NCBI GenBank assembly: GCA_017509605.1
Contig: JAFWPH010000007.1
Coordinates: 62,001 to 126,000 of the forward strand
Length of the DNA: 64,000 nucleotides
DNA from: Bacteroidaceae bacterium
GTDB lineage: Bacteria > Bacteroidota > Bacteroidia > Bacteroidales > Bacteroidaceae
Reading direction: 5' to 3'
The translations under genes and the position numbers were made by a program. Positions 18,079 to 27,042 of this stretch are shown piece by piece (position 1 is the stretch's first letter; each line of letters begins with the position of its first letter). The notes beneath the pieces are model-generated. The model had not been told where the DNA came from, ran no database searches, and was given only the letters and a program-made list of their open reading frames with translations.

Positions 18079-19899
18079 ATGAAAATATATCGTAAAATAT
18101 CAGTATTAGCCCTGACTGCACTGGTTGCCGCTACTGGATTCATCAGTTGTAGCGAGGACGACCTCGACACCAACCCGTACAGCAAAGGCGGTGTGAACAT
18201 CCTGGGCTTCGGTCCCATGCCTATCACACGTGGTGAGACCATGCGAGTGACTGGTACACATCTGAATGATGTGAAAGAAGTGATTTTCCCTGAAGGGAAC
18301 CAGAAACTCACTCCTTCGACCACCTTTATCGCCGCAGAATTCAGCCTGAAAAACTCTGAGGAGATGGTGGTGACCATTCCCGACCAGTGCGTGCCAGGCA
18401 AGCTGCGTGTCGTGACCAAGGGCGGTGACACCATTGTTTCACAAACCAACATCACATTCAGCGAGGAAATCAAGGTGACGGCCATGACGCCCGACCCTGT
18501 GCACCCTGGTGAAATCGTCTCCATAAAGGGTGAGTATGTCTGGAACATCGGTCAAGTCATGTTCTTCGACCATGTGACCGTGGATGCAGAGAACTTCGTG
18601 AAGAACACCCGCAGCGAGATTCAAATACGCGTGCCCATGGAAGCCAAGACTGGCGAAGTGGCATACAACGACGGCTCTGAGGGCGCTGAGAACACCGTGG
18701 TAGGCAACCTCAATGTGGACGCTCCTAAGGCTACAGGCGTGTCGAAAGCCACTCCTGAGTTCGGCGAACGCATCACCATCAACGGCGAGAACCTCGACTT
18801 GGTGGAAACGCTCGACTTCCCTGCTGTAGAAGGTGTTGAGTTCGAGGTGGCGAGCGACGGAAAGTCCATCCAAGTGACCGTACCTACCAACACGGTATCC
18901 GGCACCGTCACCATGACTGCCGCTTCTGGACTCACAACCACAGTCGATATCACCGTTCCTCTCGCAACCTTCAACTCCATCGACCCGACCAAGGATGTCA
19001 AGGCTGGTCAGACCATCACCATCACTGGCGACAAACTCGACCGCATCACACAAGTCATCCTGCCGGCTATCGGAGAACCTCTCACCAAGGGACAATTCGA
19101 GCAGAGCGCCACGAAGATCTCGTTCCAGGTGCCTGAAAGAATGGGCGACGGAAAGATTATCCTCGTGCAGCACGACAACTACAGCATTGAGACCGACAAG
19201 GTATCGATGTACAGCGAGGCACCTGAACTCACACTCTGGACTGGTAGCACCTACATCGGCAACTGGAGCGGCTCAATGGCCGACCTCTCATGGGGTGGAT
19301 TCGACTGGTCAACCATCAAACCAGGACAGGTGCTGACCGTTTACCTCACACCTGACATGTCGGAAGGCTGGTCACAAATCCGCGTCGGCAACGGTAGTTG
19401 GGCTGCACTGCCTGGCACATCCGATGCCAATGCGCTGTCTGCTGAAGACACCAAGTTCTCCGTGACCCTCACACAGGCCATGATTGACGAAATGGTCAAT
19501 AATGGTGGTCTCGTCATCTGCGGTGCCTTCTTCACCGTGACCAAGGTCACTGTATCCATCCTGGAAACCGTACTTTGGAGAGGCAGCACTTACATCGGCA
19601 ACTGGAGCGGTTCGATGGCCGACCTTTCATGGGGTGGCTACGATTGGTCAACCGTGGAGGCAGGACAGAAACTGATTGTCTATCTCACCCCCGACATGTC
19701 GGAGGGATGGTCGCAGATCCGTCTTGGCAACGGTAGTTGGGGCGCACTGCCTGGCACATCCGATGCCAATCCATTGGCTGCTGATGACACCAGATTCGCT
19801 GTGACACTGACTCAGGCCATGATTGACGAGATGGTCAACAACGGTGGCCTCGTCATCTGCGGCGCGTTCTTCACCGTGACGAAAGTTGTACTGCAATAA
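18079..19899 (+). CDS. IPT/TIG surface lipoprotein with a duplicated C-terminal module
   Basis: 606 residues, lipobox FISCSEDD. About four IPT/TIG repeats occupy residues 30-380 (each opening with a PxxVxPGEIVSIKGEY-like strand). Two nearly identical modules of 113-residue period follow, at about 386-498 and 499-606, both with GSTYIGNWSGSMADLSWGG, DMSEGWSQIR and LTQAMIDEMVNNGGLVICGA. The likeness is also high at the base level (19234-19572 against 19573-19896), so the duplication is probably recent. The conserved Trp residues suggest carbohydrate binding, perhaps bivalent. It is the last gene of the SusC operon, with a strong terminator 20 bases after it. Confidence 0.8.
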   Translation: MKIYRKISVLALTALVAATGFISCSEDDLDTNPYSKGGVNILGFGPMPITRGETMRVTGTHLNDVKEVIFPEGNQKLTPSTTFIAAEFSLKNSEEMVVTIPDQCVPGKLRVVTKGGDTIVSQTNITFSEEIKVTAMTPDPVHPGEIVSIKGEYVWNIGQVMFFDHVTVDAENFVKNTRSEIQIRVPMEAKTGEVAYNDGSEGAENTVVGNLNVDAPKATGVSKATPEFGERITINGENLDLVETLDFPAVEGVEFEVASDGKSIQVTVPTNTVSGTVTMTAASGLTTTVDITVPLATFNSIDPTKDVKAGQTITITGDKLDRITQVILPAIGEPLTKGQFEQSATKISFQVPERMGDGKIILVQHDNYSIETDKVSMYSEAPELTLWTGSTYIGNWSGSMADLSWGGFDWSTIKPGQVLTVYLTPDMSEGWSQIRVGNGSWAALPGTSDANALSAEDTKFSVTLTQAMIDEMVNNGGLVICGAFFTVTKVTVSILETVLWRGSTYIGNWSGSMADLSWGGYDWSTVEAGQKLIVYLTPDMSEGWSQIRLGNGSWGALPGTSDANPLAADDTRFAVTLTQAMIDEMVNNGGLVICGAFFTVTKVVLQ

Positions 19900-19919
19900 A
19901 CTAACTATCACTTACTGAG

Positions 19920-19960
19920 AGAAAGGGCGCAATTCCATTGCGCCCTTTCTCTTTATCTTT
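19920..19960. terminator. Terminator between the susC operon and the EamA gene
   Basis: A 14-bp perfect stem (19920-19933 with 19937-19950, core GGGCGCAAT) has a 3-base loop and T-rich flanks on the plus strand (and on the minus strand by symmetry). It serves two convergent genes. Confidence 0.9.
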
Positions 19961-19990
19961 AGTTCCTACGGCCAGTCCTCCTAATCTATT

Positions 19991-20911
19991 TTATCGTCTT
20001 TGCTCTATTTTCAAGTCTCTGCGACTCTTGCTCTGGGTGACGAGATAAACACCGGTGAAGACGAGAACTATTGCCACAGACTGCCAAAGCCCGAACACGC
20101 CAAGACCTGTGGCCACACTCACCGCACAGGCCACAATGGGCTGCACATAATTGTACATGCTCACCACTGTCGGACGCAATCCCTTCTGACCCGTCATCAT
20201 GAAGATGTAGGCCAGGAATGTACCGCCAACCACCACAAAGGCAGTCTCCAACCAAGTAGTTACAGTGAGTTCAGCCCAGGGCAAGGAAGCCATCCGACCG
20301 TAAGAGAAAGGCAGGATGACAATAGCCGCATAGGTAATCATCCATTTCATGCAAGTGATGACCGTGTAACGAGCAATCAAGTGTTTGAAAATGGTGAGAT
20401 AGACTGCGAAGCATAACTGCGCGGCAAGACATAACAAATCACCTGAGAGACGGCCTTCATTCGATGCCCCACCCCGACTACTGCTCGTAATCAGGACAAA
20501 AGCACCTATGGCACCAAGAAAAACACCCGTGACTTTCTTCGAAGTGACAGGCTCACGAAGAAAGATGGCCGCCAAAACCATCGTGATGATAGGCATCACC
20601 GTAGTCATGATACTTGCATTCACGGGAGAGGTGAGGCTCAAGCCTATGGTGTAGCAACACTGGTTGAACACGATGCCAAGCATCGCAGCAAAGAAGAACT
20701 TCAACATGTCCTTCGGCTTGACTTCCTCGTTCTTGACGAACAAAGATGCCAGCCAAAAGCACAAAGCGCCACCACAAACACGAAAGGTGACCATCTCAAG
20801 ACCACCTACACCATTGCTCATCGCATCCTTACCCAAAGGAGCCATCAAACCCCATATCCCACAAGCAAGAAGCATGCATATATGTCCTTTTATCTTCATC
20901 TTCAAGTACAT
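19991..20911 (-). CDS. EamA-family (drug/metabolite) transporter
   Basis: 306 residues with about ten membrane helices in two EamA repeats: the first opens MLLACGIWGLMAPLGKDAM, the second near LCLAAQLCFAVYLTIFKHLI. Family members export metabolites or amino acids through the inner membrane; the substrate is unknown. A basic tail (KSRRDLKIEQRR) ends in the cytoplasm. A -7 box lies close upstream and the leader would be very short. It is convergent with the susC operon and divergent from rlpA, and shows no link to either. Confidence 0.85.
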   Translation of the reverse strand: MYLKMKIKGHICMLLACGIWGLMAPLGKDAMSNGVGGLEMVTFRVCGGALCFWLASLFVKNEEVKPKDMLKFFFAAMLGIVFNQCCYTIGLSLTSPVNASIMTTVMPIITMVLAAIFLREPVTSKKVTGVFLGAIGAFVLITSSSRGGASNEGRLSGDLLCLAAQLCFAVYLTIFKHLIARYTVITCMKWMITYAAIVILPFSYGRMASLPWAELTVTTWLETAFVVVGGTFLAYIFMMTGQKGLRPTVVSMYNYVQPIVACAVSVATGLGVFGLWQSVAIVLVFTGVYLVTQSKSRRDLKIEQRR

Positions 20912-20928
20912 TTGGCTATTTCAGGATG

Positions 20929-20936
20929 CAAAAATA
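20929..20936 (-). promoter_or_regulatory. -7 box for the EamA gene
   Basis: On the minus strand this is TATTTTTG, exact to consensus, 17 bases before the ATG, so the leader is about 10 bases. It is back to back with the rlpA -7 box. Confidence 0.5.
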
Positions 20937-20958
20937 CACAAAAATCCGATTTTTTAAT

Positions 20959-20966
20959 TATTTTTG
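20959..20966 (+). promoter_or_regulatory. -7 box for rlpA
   Basis: TATTTTTG, exact match, 41 bases before the chosen rlpA start at 21008. The -33 TTG is not obvious. The box rules out the longer N-terminal reading that would begin at 20882. Confidence 0.5.
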
Positions 20967-21007
20967 CACCAAAGACTGAATTCACATCAAGAAAACACAC
21001 CAAAGGA

Positions 21008-21514
21008 ATGGCCACAATTCTTAGAACTTTACTGACCATAACGGCTGTATTATCTCTCTGCCACATGCCAATGAAGGCACAAACAGAAGGACTGGCGTCC
21101 TATTATGCCAACAAGTTTCACGGAAGGAGAACCAGCAGTGGAAGTACCTATGACAAGAACGGTTATACCTGCGCACACCGCACATACCCCTTTGGCACCT
21201 TGCTCAAAGTGACTAACCTCAGAAACAACAAAAGCACGATAGTGAAAGTGAACGACAGAGGTCCTTTCGCCCACAAGAGAATCATCGACCTCTCCTACGC
21301 CGCCGCCAAAGATATCGGTCTCATTGGCGCAGGAGTGGCGATGGTAAGAATCGAAAAAATCAACAGCCAAAACGCCAACGAAATAGAACTGGAGCATCTG
21401 AAAATACCCAAACCTTTTCGAGAAGAGGATTTAACTATCGACCTCAAGTTGACCCATGAAGTTGACTCTCTATGGTTTCTGCCAATCATACCAGAGGATG
21501 ACGACTCAGAATAA
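21008..21514 (+). CDS. rlpA: RlpA-like septal ring lytic transglycosylase, short form
   Basis: 168 residues from the ATG at 21008, chosen because it gives a signal peptide (ILRTLLTITAVLSLCHMPMKA) and lies downstream of the promoter. The double-psi beta-barrel has the family pattern: LASYYANKFHGRRTSSG, CAHRTYPFGTLLKVTNL, VNDRGPFAHKRIIDLSYAAA (quoted in parts). The Asp of NDRGP is the catalytic residue in RlpA enzymes that cleave naked glycan strands. There is no SPOR domain, unlike E. coli RlpA; the C-terminal ~55 residues are charged and unassigned. A separate SPOR protein is encoded at 4931, though nothing links the two. Confidence 0.85.
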   Translation: MATILRTLLTITAVLSLCHMPMKAQTEGLASYYANKFHGRRTSSGSTYDKNGYTCAHRTYPFGTLLKVTNLRNNKSTIVKVNDRGPFAHKRIIDLSYAAAKDIGLIGAGVAMVRIEKINSQNANEIELEHLKIPKPFREEDLTIDLKLTHEVDSLWFLPIIPEDDDSE

Positions 21515-21546
21515 CAACTGAAAAAGCACTTTTTAACTGTTTCCTT

Positions 21547-21576
21547 TTGGCAAATCAGATTTTTCATCTACTTTTG
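21547..21576 (+). promoter_or_regulatory. Promoter of the Nudix regulator gene
   Basis: TTG at 21547-21549, 19-base gap, TACTTTTG at 21569-21576: a full Bacteroidota promoter. Transcription would start near 21583, so the leader is only a few bases (start 21589) or about 20 (start 21604). Confidence 0.65.
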
Positions 21577-21588
21577 CGTAAAAATTAC

Positions 21589-22296
21589 ATGAAAAGAAAA
21601 GCAATGGAAGAACTGTTATACCACTATCAATACCCTCACCCTGCCGTAACCACTGATTGCGTGATATTCGGATTCGACGGCGAGCAACTCAACGTATTGC
21701 TGGTGGAGAGAGGAATTGAACCCTTCAAGGGATGCTGGGCCCTGCCTGGCGGATTCCTCGGCATGAAGGAGACTGCCGAGGAGTGTGCGCTCAGGGAACT
21801 GAGAGAGGAAACAGGTGTGTCTAACGCATATATCAAGCAGTTCCACACATTTACCAACGTTGAACGAGATCCCCGAGAGCGTGTCATCACTATCGCTTTT
21901 TATGCCTTGGTACGCATTCAAGAGGTGAAGGGAGGCGACGATGCAGCAAAGGCACAATGGTTCCCAATTGACGAAATACCGGAACTGGCTTTCGACCATG
22001 ACATAATTCTTGAAGCGGCAAAACAAACACTGCGAAAACAAATTCATTTCGAGCCCGTTGGCTTTGAACTGCTGCCCGAGAAATTCTCCATGAAACAACT
22101 ACAGCAACTCTACGAAGCGATTCTTGGCGTGAGATTCGACCGACGCAACTTCTACAACAAGATGCTCCATATCGGACTCCTCACCCCACTCCACGAAACG
22201 GAATGGTTCTCCTCGCGAAAGGAGTCTTTCCTTTACACATTCAATCCCGAGAAATATGAGGAGATGAAAAAGAAAGGCTTCAAACTGGAATTCTAA
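21589..22296 (+). CDS. Nudix hydrolase with winged-helix tail (NrtR/AraR-like)
   Basis: 235 residues from the ATG at 21589; the ATG at 21604 is also possible, and anything further upstream overlaps the promoter. The Nudix box is intact, G-x5-E-x7-R-E-x2-E-E-x-G in the segment from GGFLGMKETAEE to REETGV. The C-terminal ~75 residues (LLPEKFSMKQLQQLYEAIL ... RRNFYNKMLHIGLLTP) match the winged-helix DNA-binding domain of the NrtR family. Family members regulate NAD metabolism or, in Bacteroides, arabinose use (AraR). Its target here is unknown; the glycan operon is about 1.7 kb away and the HTCS gene is convergent, six bases away. Confidence 0.85.
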   Translation: MKRKAMEELLYHYQYPHPAVTTDCVIFGFDGEQLNVLLVERGIEPFKGCWALPGGFLGMKETAEECALRELREETGVSNAYIKQFHTFTNVERDPRERVITIAFYALVRIQEVKGGDDAAKAQWFPIDEIPELAFDHDIILEAAKQTLRKQIHFEPVGFELLPEKFSMKQLQQLYEAILGVRFDRRNFYNKMLHIGLLTPLHETEWFSSRKESFLYTFNPEKYEEMKKKGFKLEF

Positions 22297-22301
22297 CTTT
22301 A

Positions 22302-25300
22302 CTACTTCTTCTTTTTCTTCGACGACTTCATATAGTCAGATGGCGTCATTCCGTAAAGTTGGCGGAATGCGGTGGAGAATGAGGATATAGACCGGAAACC
22401 TGTAGCTACACTGACTTGCGTAATGTCGAGGTGCTTGTTGCCCAACAACTTGGCTGCTTGCTTTAAGCGCGCGTTCTTGATAAAGTCGCGGGGAGTCTGA
22501 CTTGTGAGTTCTTTCATCTTACGATGGAGATGCACGCGGCTTAGACCTACTTTGTCGGCTATAAACTCCACACTCAAGTCTGGGTTCGCCAAATTCTCGT
22601 TCATCACCTTCATGATGCGCTGCATCAACTTCTCATCGGGCGACTCCAGTTCGATGTCATCTACCTTGTCTGCTTGTTCGGCACTGCCGTCAAACTTGCT
22701 TTGCATCCGATGTCGGTTGGTGAGCATTGTCATCACCATCTGCTTGAGCACATCAATGTTGAAAGGTTTAGACATATAACCGTCAGCTCCCACATTCAAG
22801 CCCTTCAGCCGGTTCTCATCAGTACCCAACGCTGTCAGCAACAACACTGAGATATCGCTCGTGTTGATGTTCTTCTTGATATGCTGACAAAGCTGTATGC
22901 CGTCCATCACGGGCATCATCACATCACTGACAACCATATCCACCTTCTCAACATTCTGCAAGACATAATCCCATGCCTCGCGACCATTGACAAAATCACA
23001 GACATTGACAGTCTGCGACAATTCACTCATCACATACTGACGGATAGCCTCATCATCCTCCACAACGACAACATTGAAACGACGAGGACCTGACGACTTC
23101 CTCACATGCAACACCACCGGAGTGTTGTCGTCTATTAGGGACTCGTCCCTTGATTCATCAGTTGCAGTGACATTTGTCGTGACTTCGTCAATATCAACAG
23201 CCGTCTCTGTCTCATCTGAGAAGGAATGACCGGCATCAGAAGAGTCATCAACAGCAAGACCATTGTCCTCTATTTCTGAGGTTTGCTCTTCCAGAGAAGG
23301 AACCGCAATATGGTCTCCACCCTGCGTATGACCTGCCTGATCAGCAGTAGTCACCGCGGCAAGTGGCTGTATTTCTTCCTCTGTCTTAACATCAAATTCG
23401 GATGGGTCCTCTTTCTGTTGGTGGGATACCAAGACCTCTTCACTCACAGCTCCTGGATTCTCATCCTTGGACTTCTCAATGGGTGAAGACTTCACCACCA
23501 GTCCTTCGTTGCCTATAGGAATGGTCACCGTGAAATGAGTGCCTTTTCCCTCCTCGTTGTCAGCAACAGCGATTGTTCCTCCATGCAGTTTCACCAACTG
23601 GCTCGTCAAGTTCAGCCCAATACCAGTACCTACATAATTGTCAACATTACCGCTGGCAGAATAAAAACGCTCAAAGATATGCTTCTTGTCCTCGTCCTTG
23701 ATGCCACAACCCGTGTCGGTCACCTCTATACGGAATGACCCCTCCTGAGCAAGACTGCTCAGATACACCACAATACGACCGTCCTTGGGTGTGAACTTGA
23801 AGGCGTTCGACAACAAGTTCATCACAATCTTGTCGAGGTTTGCCTCATCAACATATGCCCATAATTCACCCTTGGGGTGATTATAGAGGAACTGAATGTT
23901 CTTCTGGGTGGCCGACGAGGTGAAGAGCTCGTAAAGGTTCTTCACAAAACGGACCAGTTCCACCCTGCTGTACTTGAGTTTGAGCTGCCCTTTCTCTGCC
24001 TTGCGTGAATCCATCAACTGGTTGATGAGCCTTAGTATGCGTTTCGCATTCTGGTTGATCAGCTTGTAGTTGGTTTGGTGTGCCTCGTCATCACCCATCT
24101 TCATCAGCCTTTCAAGCGGACTTAGGATAAGGGTCATAGGAGTGCGTATCTCGTGGCTGATGTTCATGAACATCTGAGTGCGAGCCTCGTTCATCCGCTC
24201 TTCCTGACGATGACGTTCCAACAGACGACGCGCCTTCACACGATGACGTAAATCCTTGTATAAAAGCCAAGCCAACAACAAGACGAGCAGGAAATAACTC
24301 ACCATGGCTGGTGTAGATAGGAACCAGACAGGATGAACCACCACGGATACGGTCTTAATATCAGTTTCCGCACCCAACAGACTGCCTTTGATCCGTATGT
24401 TATAGGTTCCAGCAGACATATTGATCATTTCTATACGACGAGTGCCTTTTGGCAATTCCACCCATTCATTGTCATTGACACTATAAGAGAAAGTCATCAG
24501 TGATGAGGTGAGAGACACTGGCGCCACTTCAACGCTGAAAGTATTGTCGCTATGGCACAGGTTGAAACGTTCCGTTTCGGCAACCCATTTGTCAGTGATG
24601 GTATAAGAGCCCGATTTCTGACCTGTATGCACAGGCTTGCCAAAAAGGTAGAAATCCACGATTCGGAAATCCGATATATTCACGCTATGGGTGATCATCT
24701 CTATCGGATTGAAATAAGTGATGCCATTGACACCACCGAAATACAGATTGTCGCCACCGTAGAACGATGCACGCTCACTGAACTCGTTGCCCTGAAGACC
24801 ATCCTGGGAAGAGAAGCCTTCCAGCATCTTGCCTTTGGCATCCAAACGGTAAAGACCTTGACGAGTGGAAATCCAGAGATGGCCGTAATCAGTAATCTCA
24901 ATACTCAGCACCGCCTTAACATTCCCCGCACTCTCTACACGTTCCAACTGACCTGAAGATGCATCATATCTCATCAAGCCTTCATTGGTAGCCAACCAAA
25001 AGATACCGGAATTCTTGACCTGGCGTATTTGATTGATTGTAATCCTATCGACAACTAACTTCACATCGCTCACATTGCCATCATTCACATGCATATCCAC
25101 CAATCCGTAGTTTGTGGCCAGAAGCATACGAGTGCTCGTCAACAAGATATCATTGATATACATGTTTGGTGACAAAATACGCCGTGACTCGCTTTGTACT
25201 TTTTGCTCTACACGACCTGCTCTCACATCATAGTAAAAGAGTCCGTATCCGCAAGTGCCTATCCACATGTTGCCGGATTTATCCTCGGCCACAGAATAGA

Positions 25301-26636
25301 CGCTTGTCACCTTGTCGCCAGAGGCTATCTTGCTCAAAGGCGTCAACGTCCCATCTACGGGATTCATCCGCATCAACTCTTCATTAAAAGGACCCACCCA
25401 CAGATTGCCTCTGCTATCCTCAAAGATATCCATAAATGTCATGTCGATGCCCGATGCGTTCTTACCCTGGAAATGCTCGCTGCCTGTCATGTCGGGATTG
25501 ATCTTATAGACCCCGCAATGGTCGGTGCAAACCCATAACTGTCGTTTGCTATCCACCATCATGGCTGTCACACAATTGGTGCCAATCAAATTGCGAGAAG
25601 CTGAGCGACGCCCCATATAATGGAAGTTGGAGGCGTCTGCTGGAGAGGCATATACACCTTTCCAATACACACCAACCCAAATGTTCCCTTCTTTATCGAG
25701 CAACGCATCCTTCACATTGCATTTGTCCATCTTGAAATCGTTCACCTCGACGACACTCTTCTCCACCTTGCGGGTTTTCTCATCAAAGACATACAGACCG
25801 TCGCCATCGGTACAAATAAAGATACTGCCCTTAGCACCAGGACGGATCTTCCAAATGGACTTGCCTTCAAGATCGGTGGTGGCACTTACAAACCAGCCTT
25901 GGGCTGAGTCATAGACCTTCAGACCTCCATGCTCTTCTCCCAAATACATCCTGCCGTCGGAACCATAGCACAAAGACCTTGCGATATTGACGCCTTCCAC
26001 CATCCAGACCTTCCCATCACGATACATGCCCACACTACGGTCACCACCGATGAACCAGAAGCCATGGTCTTTGCTGTCAACAATCTGCACACACCTGTTC
26101 AATGCTTCTATCTTGCAACGATGCCTCATCACATAATGGCGATTGCCATCATCCTCCATCTCCAGAAGACCAGCACCTGAGGTGCAAGCATACACCTTTC
26201 CGTCCTGCATATGCGCTAAGCTGATGATGTAGGGATGGATGGTATCATTATTTTCTGAGAGCAGGGTGACATCATGGAACTGGTCGGTCAGGTAGTCATA
26301 CCATTGGATGCCTGAAGAATGGCCAATCAGAAGGTCGCCATTCTGCAATTGCTCAATACAAGTCATGATGTCGTTTGACAACGAATGTCCGCCTCCATCT
26401 TTATAATACACATTGATTTTCGAGCCATCAAACCGATTGAGACCATTCTGTGTCAAAATCCACATATTGCCACGACTGTCTTGAAACAGACTTCGGATGT
26501 TGGTGTTCGACAGGCCGTTGTCGGAAGTCCACGAATAGACTGCCTGACCCATGGCAGACATTGTCGTCATCATGGCCAGTAAGCACACTGCTATTCTCAT
26601 TGTCATATTGTGTTTTCCCATCATTCTTCTTTTCAT
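22302..26636 (-). CDS. Hybrid two-component system regulator (HTCS)
   Basis: Senses a glycan product in the periplasm and activates transcription from the same polypeptide. 1444 residues from the ATG at 26636; a GTG ten codons upstream is also open. Order: signal peptide/first helix (MRIAVCLLAMMTTMSA), a two-propeller sensor of Reg_prop repeats (DNGLSNTNIRSLFQDSRGNM), Y_Y_Y domain, one membrane helix (MVSYFLLVLLLAWLL), HisKA with NISHEIRTPM, HATPase (NLLSNAFKFT, GTGIGLNLT), receiver with VVSDVMMPVMDG, and AraC-type HTH at the C-terminus. Unusual is an acidic low-complexity linker of about 130 residues (roughly 1046-1176) between kinase and receiver. The lysine-rich tail is SSKKKKK. It lies within 2.5 kb of the susC operon and is a candidate regulator of it. 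Confidence 0.95.
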   Translation of the reverse strand: MKRRMMGKHNMTMRIAVCLLAMMTTMSAMGQAVYSWTSDNGLSNTNIRSLFQDSRGNMWILTQNGLNRFDGSKINVYYKDGGGHSLSNDIMTCIEQLQNGDLLIGHSSGIQWYDYLTDQFHDVTLLSENNDTIHPYIISLAHMQDGKVYACTSGAGLLEMEDDGNRHYVMRHRCKIEALNRCVQIVDSKDHGFWFIGGDRSVGMYRDGKVWMVEGVNIARSLCYGSDGRMYLGEEHGGLKVYDSAQGWFVSATTDLEGKSIWKIRPGAKGSIFICTDGDGLYVFDEKTRKVEKSVVEVNDFKMDKCNVKDALLDKEGNIWVGVYWKGVYASPADASNFHYMGRRSASRNLIGTNCVTAMMVDSKRQLWVCTDHCGVYKINPDMTGSEHFQGKNASGIDMTFMDIFEDSRGNLWVGPFNEELMRMNPVDGTLTPLSKIASGDKVTSVYSVAEDKSGNMWIGTCGYGLFYYDVRAGRVEQKVQSESRRILSPNMYINDILLTSTRMLLATNYGLVDMHVNDGNVSDVKLVVDRITINQIRQVKNSGIFWLATNEGLMRYDASSGQLERVESAGNVKAVLSIEITDYGHLWISTRQGLYRLDAKGKMLEGFSSQDGLQGNEFSERASFYGGDNLYFGGVNGITYFNPIEMITHSVNISDFRIVDFYLFGKPVHTGQKSGSYTITDKWVAETERFNLCHSDNTFSVEVAPVSLTSSLMTFSYSVNDNEWVELPKGTRRIEMINMSAGTYNIRIKGSLLGAETDIKTVSVVVHPVWFLSTPAMVSYFLLVLLLAWLLYKDLRHRVKARRLLERHRQEERMNEARTQMFMNISHEIRTPMTLILSPLERLMKMGDDEAHQTNYKLINQNAKRILRLINQLMDSRKAEKGQLKLKYSRVELVRFVKNLYELFTSSATQKNIQFLYNHPKGELWAYVDEANLDKIVMNLLSNAFKFTPKDGRIVVYLSSLAQEGSFRIEVTDTGCGIKDEDKKHIFERFYSASGNVDNYVGTGIGLNLTSQLVKLHGGTIAVADNEEGKGTHFTVTIPIGNEGLVVKSSPIEKSKDENPGAVSEEVLVSHQQKEDPSEFDVKTEEEIQPLAAVTTADQAGHTQGGDHIAVPSLEEQTSEIEDNGLAVDDSSDAGHSFSDETETAVDIDEVTTNVTATDESRDESLIDDNTPVVLHVRKSSGPRRFNVVVVEDDEAIRQYVMSELSQTVNVCDFVNGREAWDYVLQNVEKVDMVVSDVMMPVMDGIQLCQHIKKNINTSDISVLLLTALGTDENRLKGLNVGADGYMSKPFNIDVLKQMVMTMLTNRHRMQSKFDGSAEQADKVDDIELESPDEKLMQRIMKVMNENLANPDLSVEFIADKVGLSRVHLHRKMKELTSQTPRDFIKNARLKQAAKLLGNKHLDITQVSVATGFRSISSFSTAFRQLYGMTPSDYMKSSKKKKK

Positions 26637-26665
26637 AGTCAGTAGGGGATAGTTAAGTTTTTTCA

Positions 26666-26788
26666 CATGTTACATGAGGCATCTGAAACCAACTTTCAGG
26701 CACCCATTCACAATTTTAAGCAAATGTAACAAGAAAAATCCATATTCCACCAATTTATCCATAAATCATTTTGTTTTCATGTAACATG
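26666..26788. repeat. Paired palindromic sites CATGTNACATG
   Basis: CATGTTACATG at 26666-26676 and its reverse complement CATGTAACATG at 26778-26788. Each is itself a palindrome around one base, the usual form of a dimeric regulator site. They flank the HTCS promoter at 26721-26728. Confidence 0.5.
26721..26728 (-). promoter_or_regulatory. -7 box for the HTCS gene
   Basis: Minus strand TACATTTG, exact to TAnnTTTG; TTG (minus) at 26751-26753 gives a 22-base gap, slightly long. Leader about 75 bases. Confidence 0.5.
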
Positions 26789-26946
26789 AATTGCATCTTC
26801 AAGCATCCAGCATGAACAGTCTCTGGCTTTAATGAGGCTTAGTTTTTTCATGTGGCATTTATGAGATTTTGAGTACCGCCTGACAAAAACTACAACTGCA
26901 TATATAAAAAAGACTGACTACAATTAAAAAATAACAACTTGGATGC

Positions 26947-26975
26947 TTGCACATCATATTTTTTGCATATCTTTG
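26947..26975 (+). promoter_or_regulatory. Promoter of the HAD-ribF pair
   Basis: TTG 26947-26949, 18-base gap, TATCTTTG 26968-26975. The leader of about 60 bases contains an 8-bp inverted repeat (26986-26993 with 27010-27017) and a duplicated ATACTGATTAA. Confidence 0.6.
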
Positions 26976-27042
26976 CCAAAAGAAACGTTGACCATACTGA
27001 TTAAGGTAAGGTCAACGATATACTGATTAACATACACGACTC

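Larger units (their letters stand above)
26637..27042. other. Divergent intergenic region between HTCS and HAD genes
   Basis: 406 bases, A/T-rich, with a promoter on each strand, two inverted copies of CATGTNACATG (26666-26676 and 26778-26788), a partial third copy near 26849, and a CGTTGACC/GGTCAACG hairpin (26986-26993, 27010-27017). No gene or ORF worth calling. Confidence 0.65.

Noticed and set aside
11694..19899. Assigning the Sus-like operon to starch or another named glycan
   Set aside because: SusC/SusD similarity alone does not identify substrate, and no diagnostic hydrolase is in the operon.
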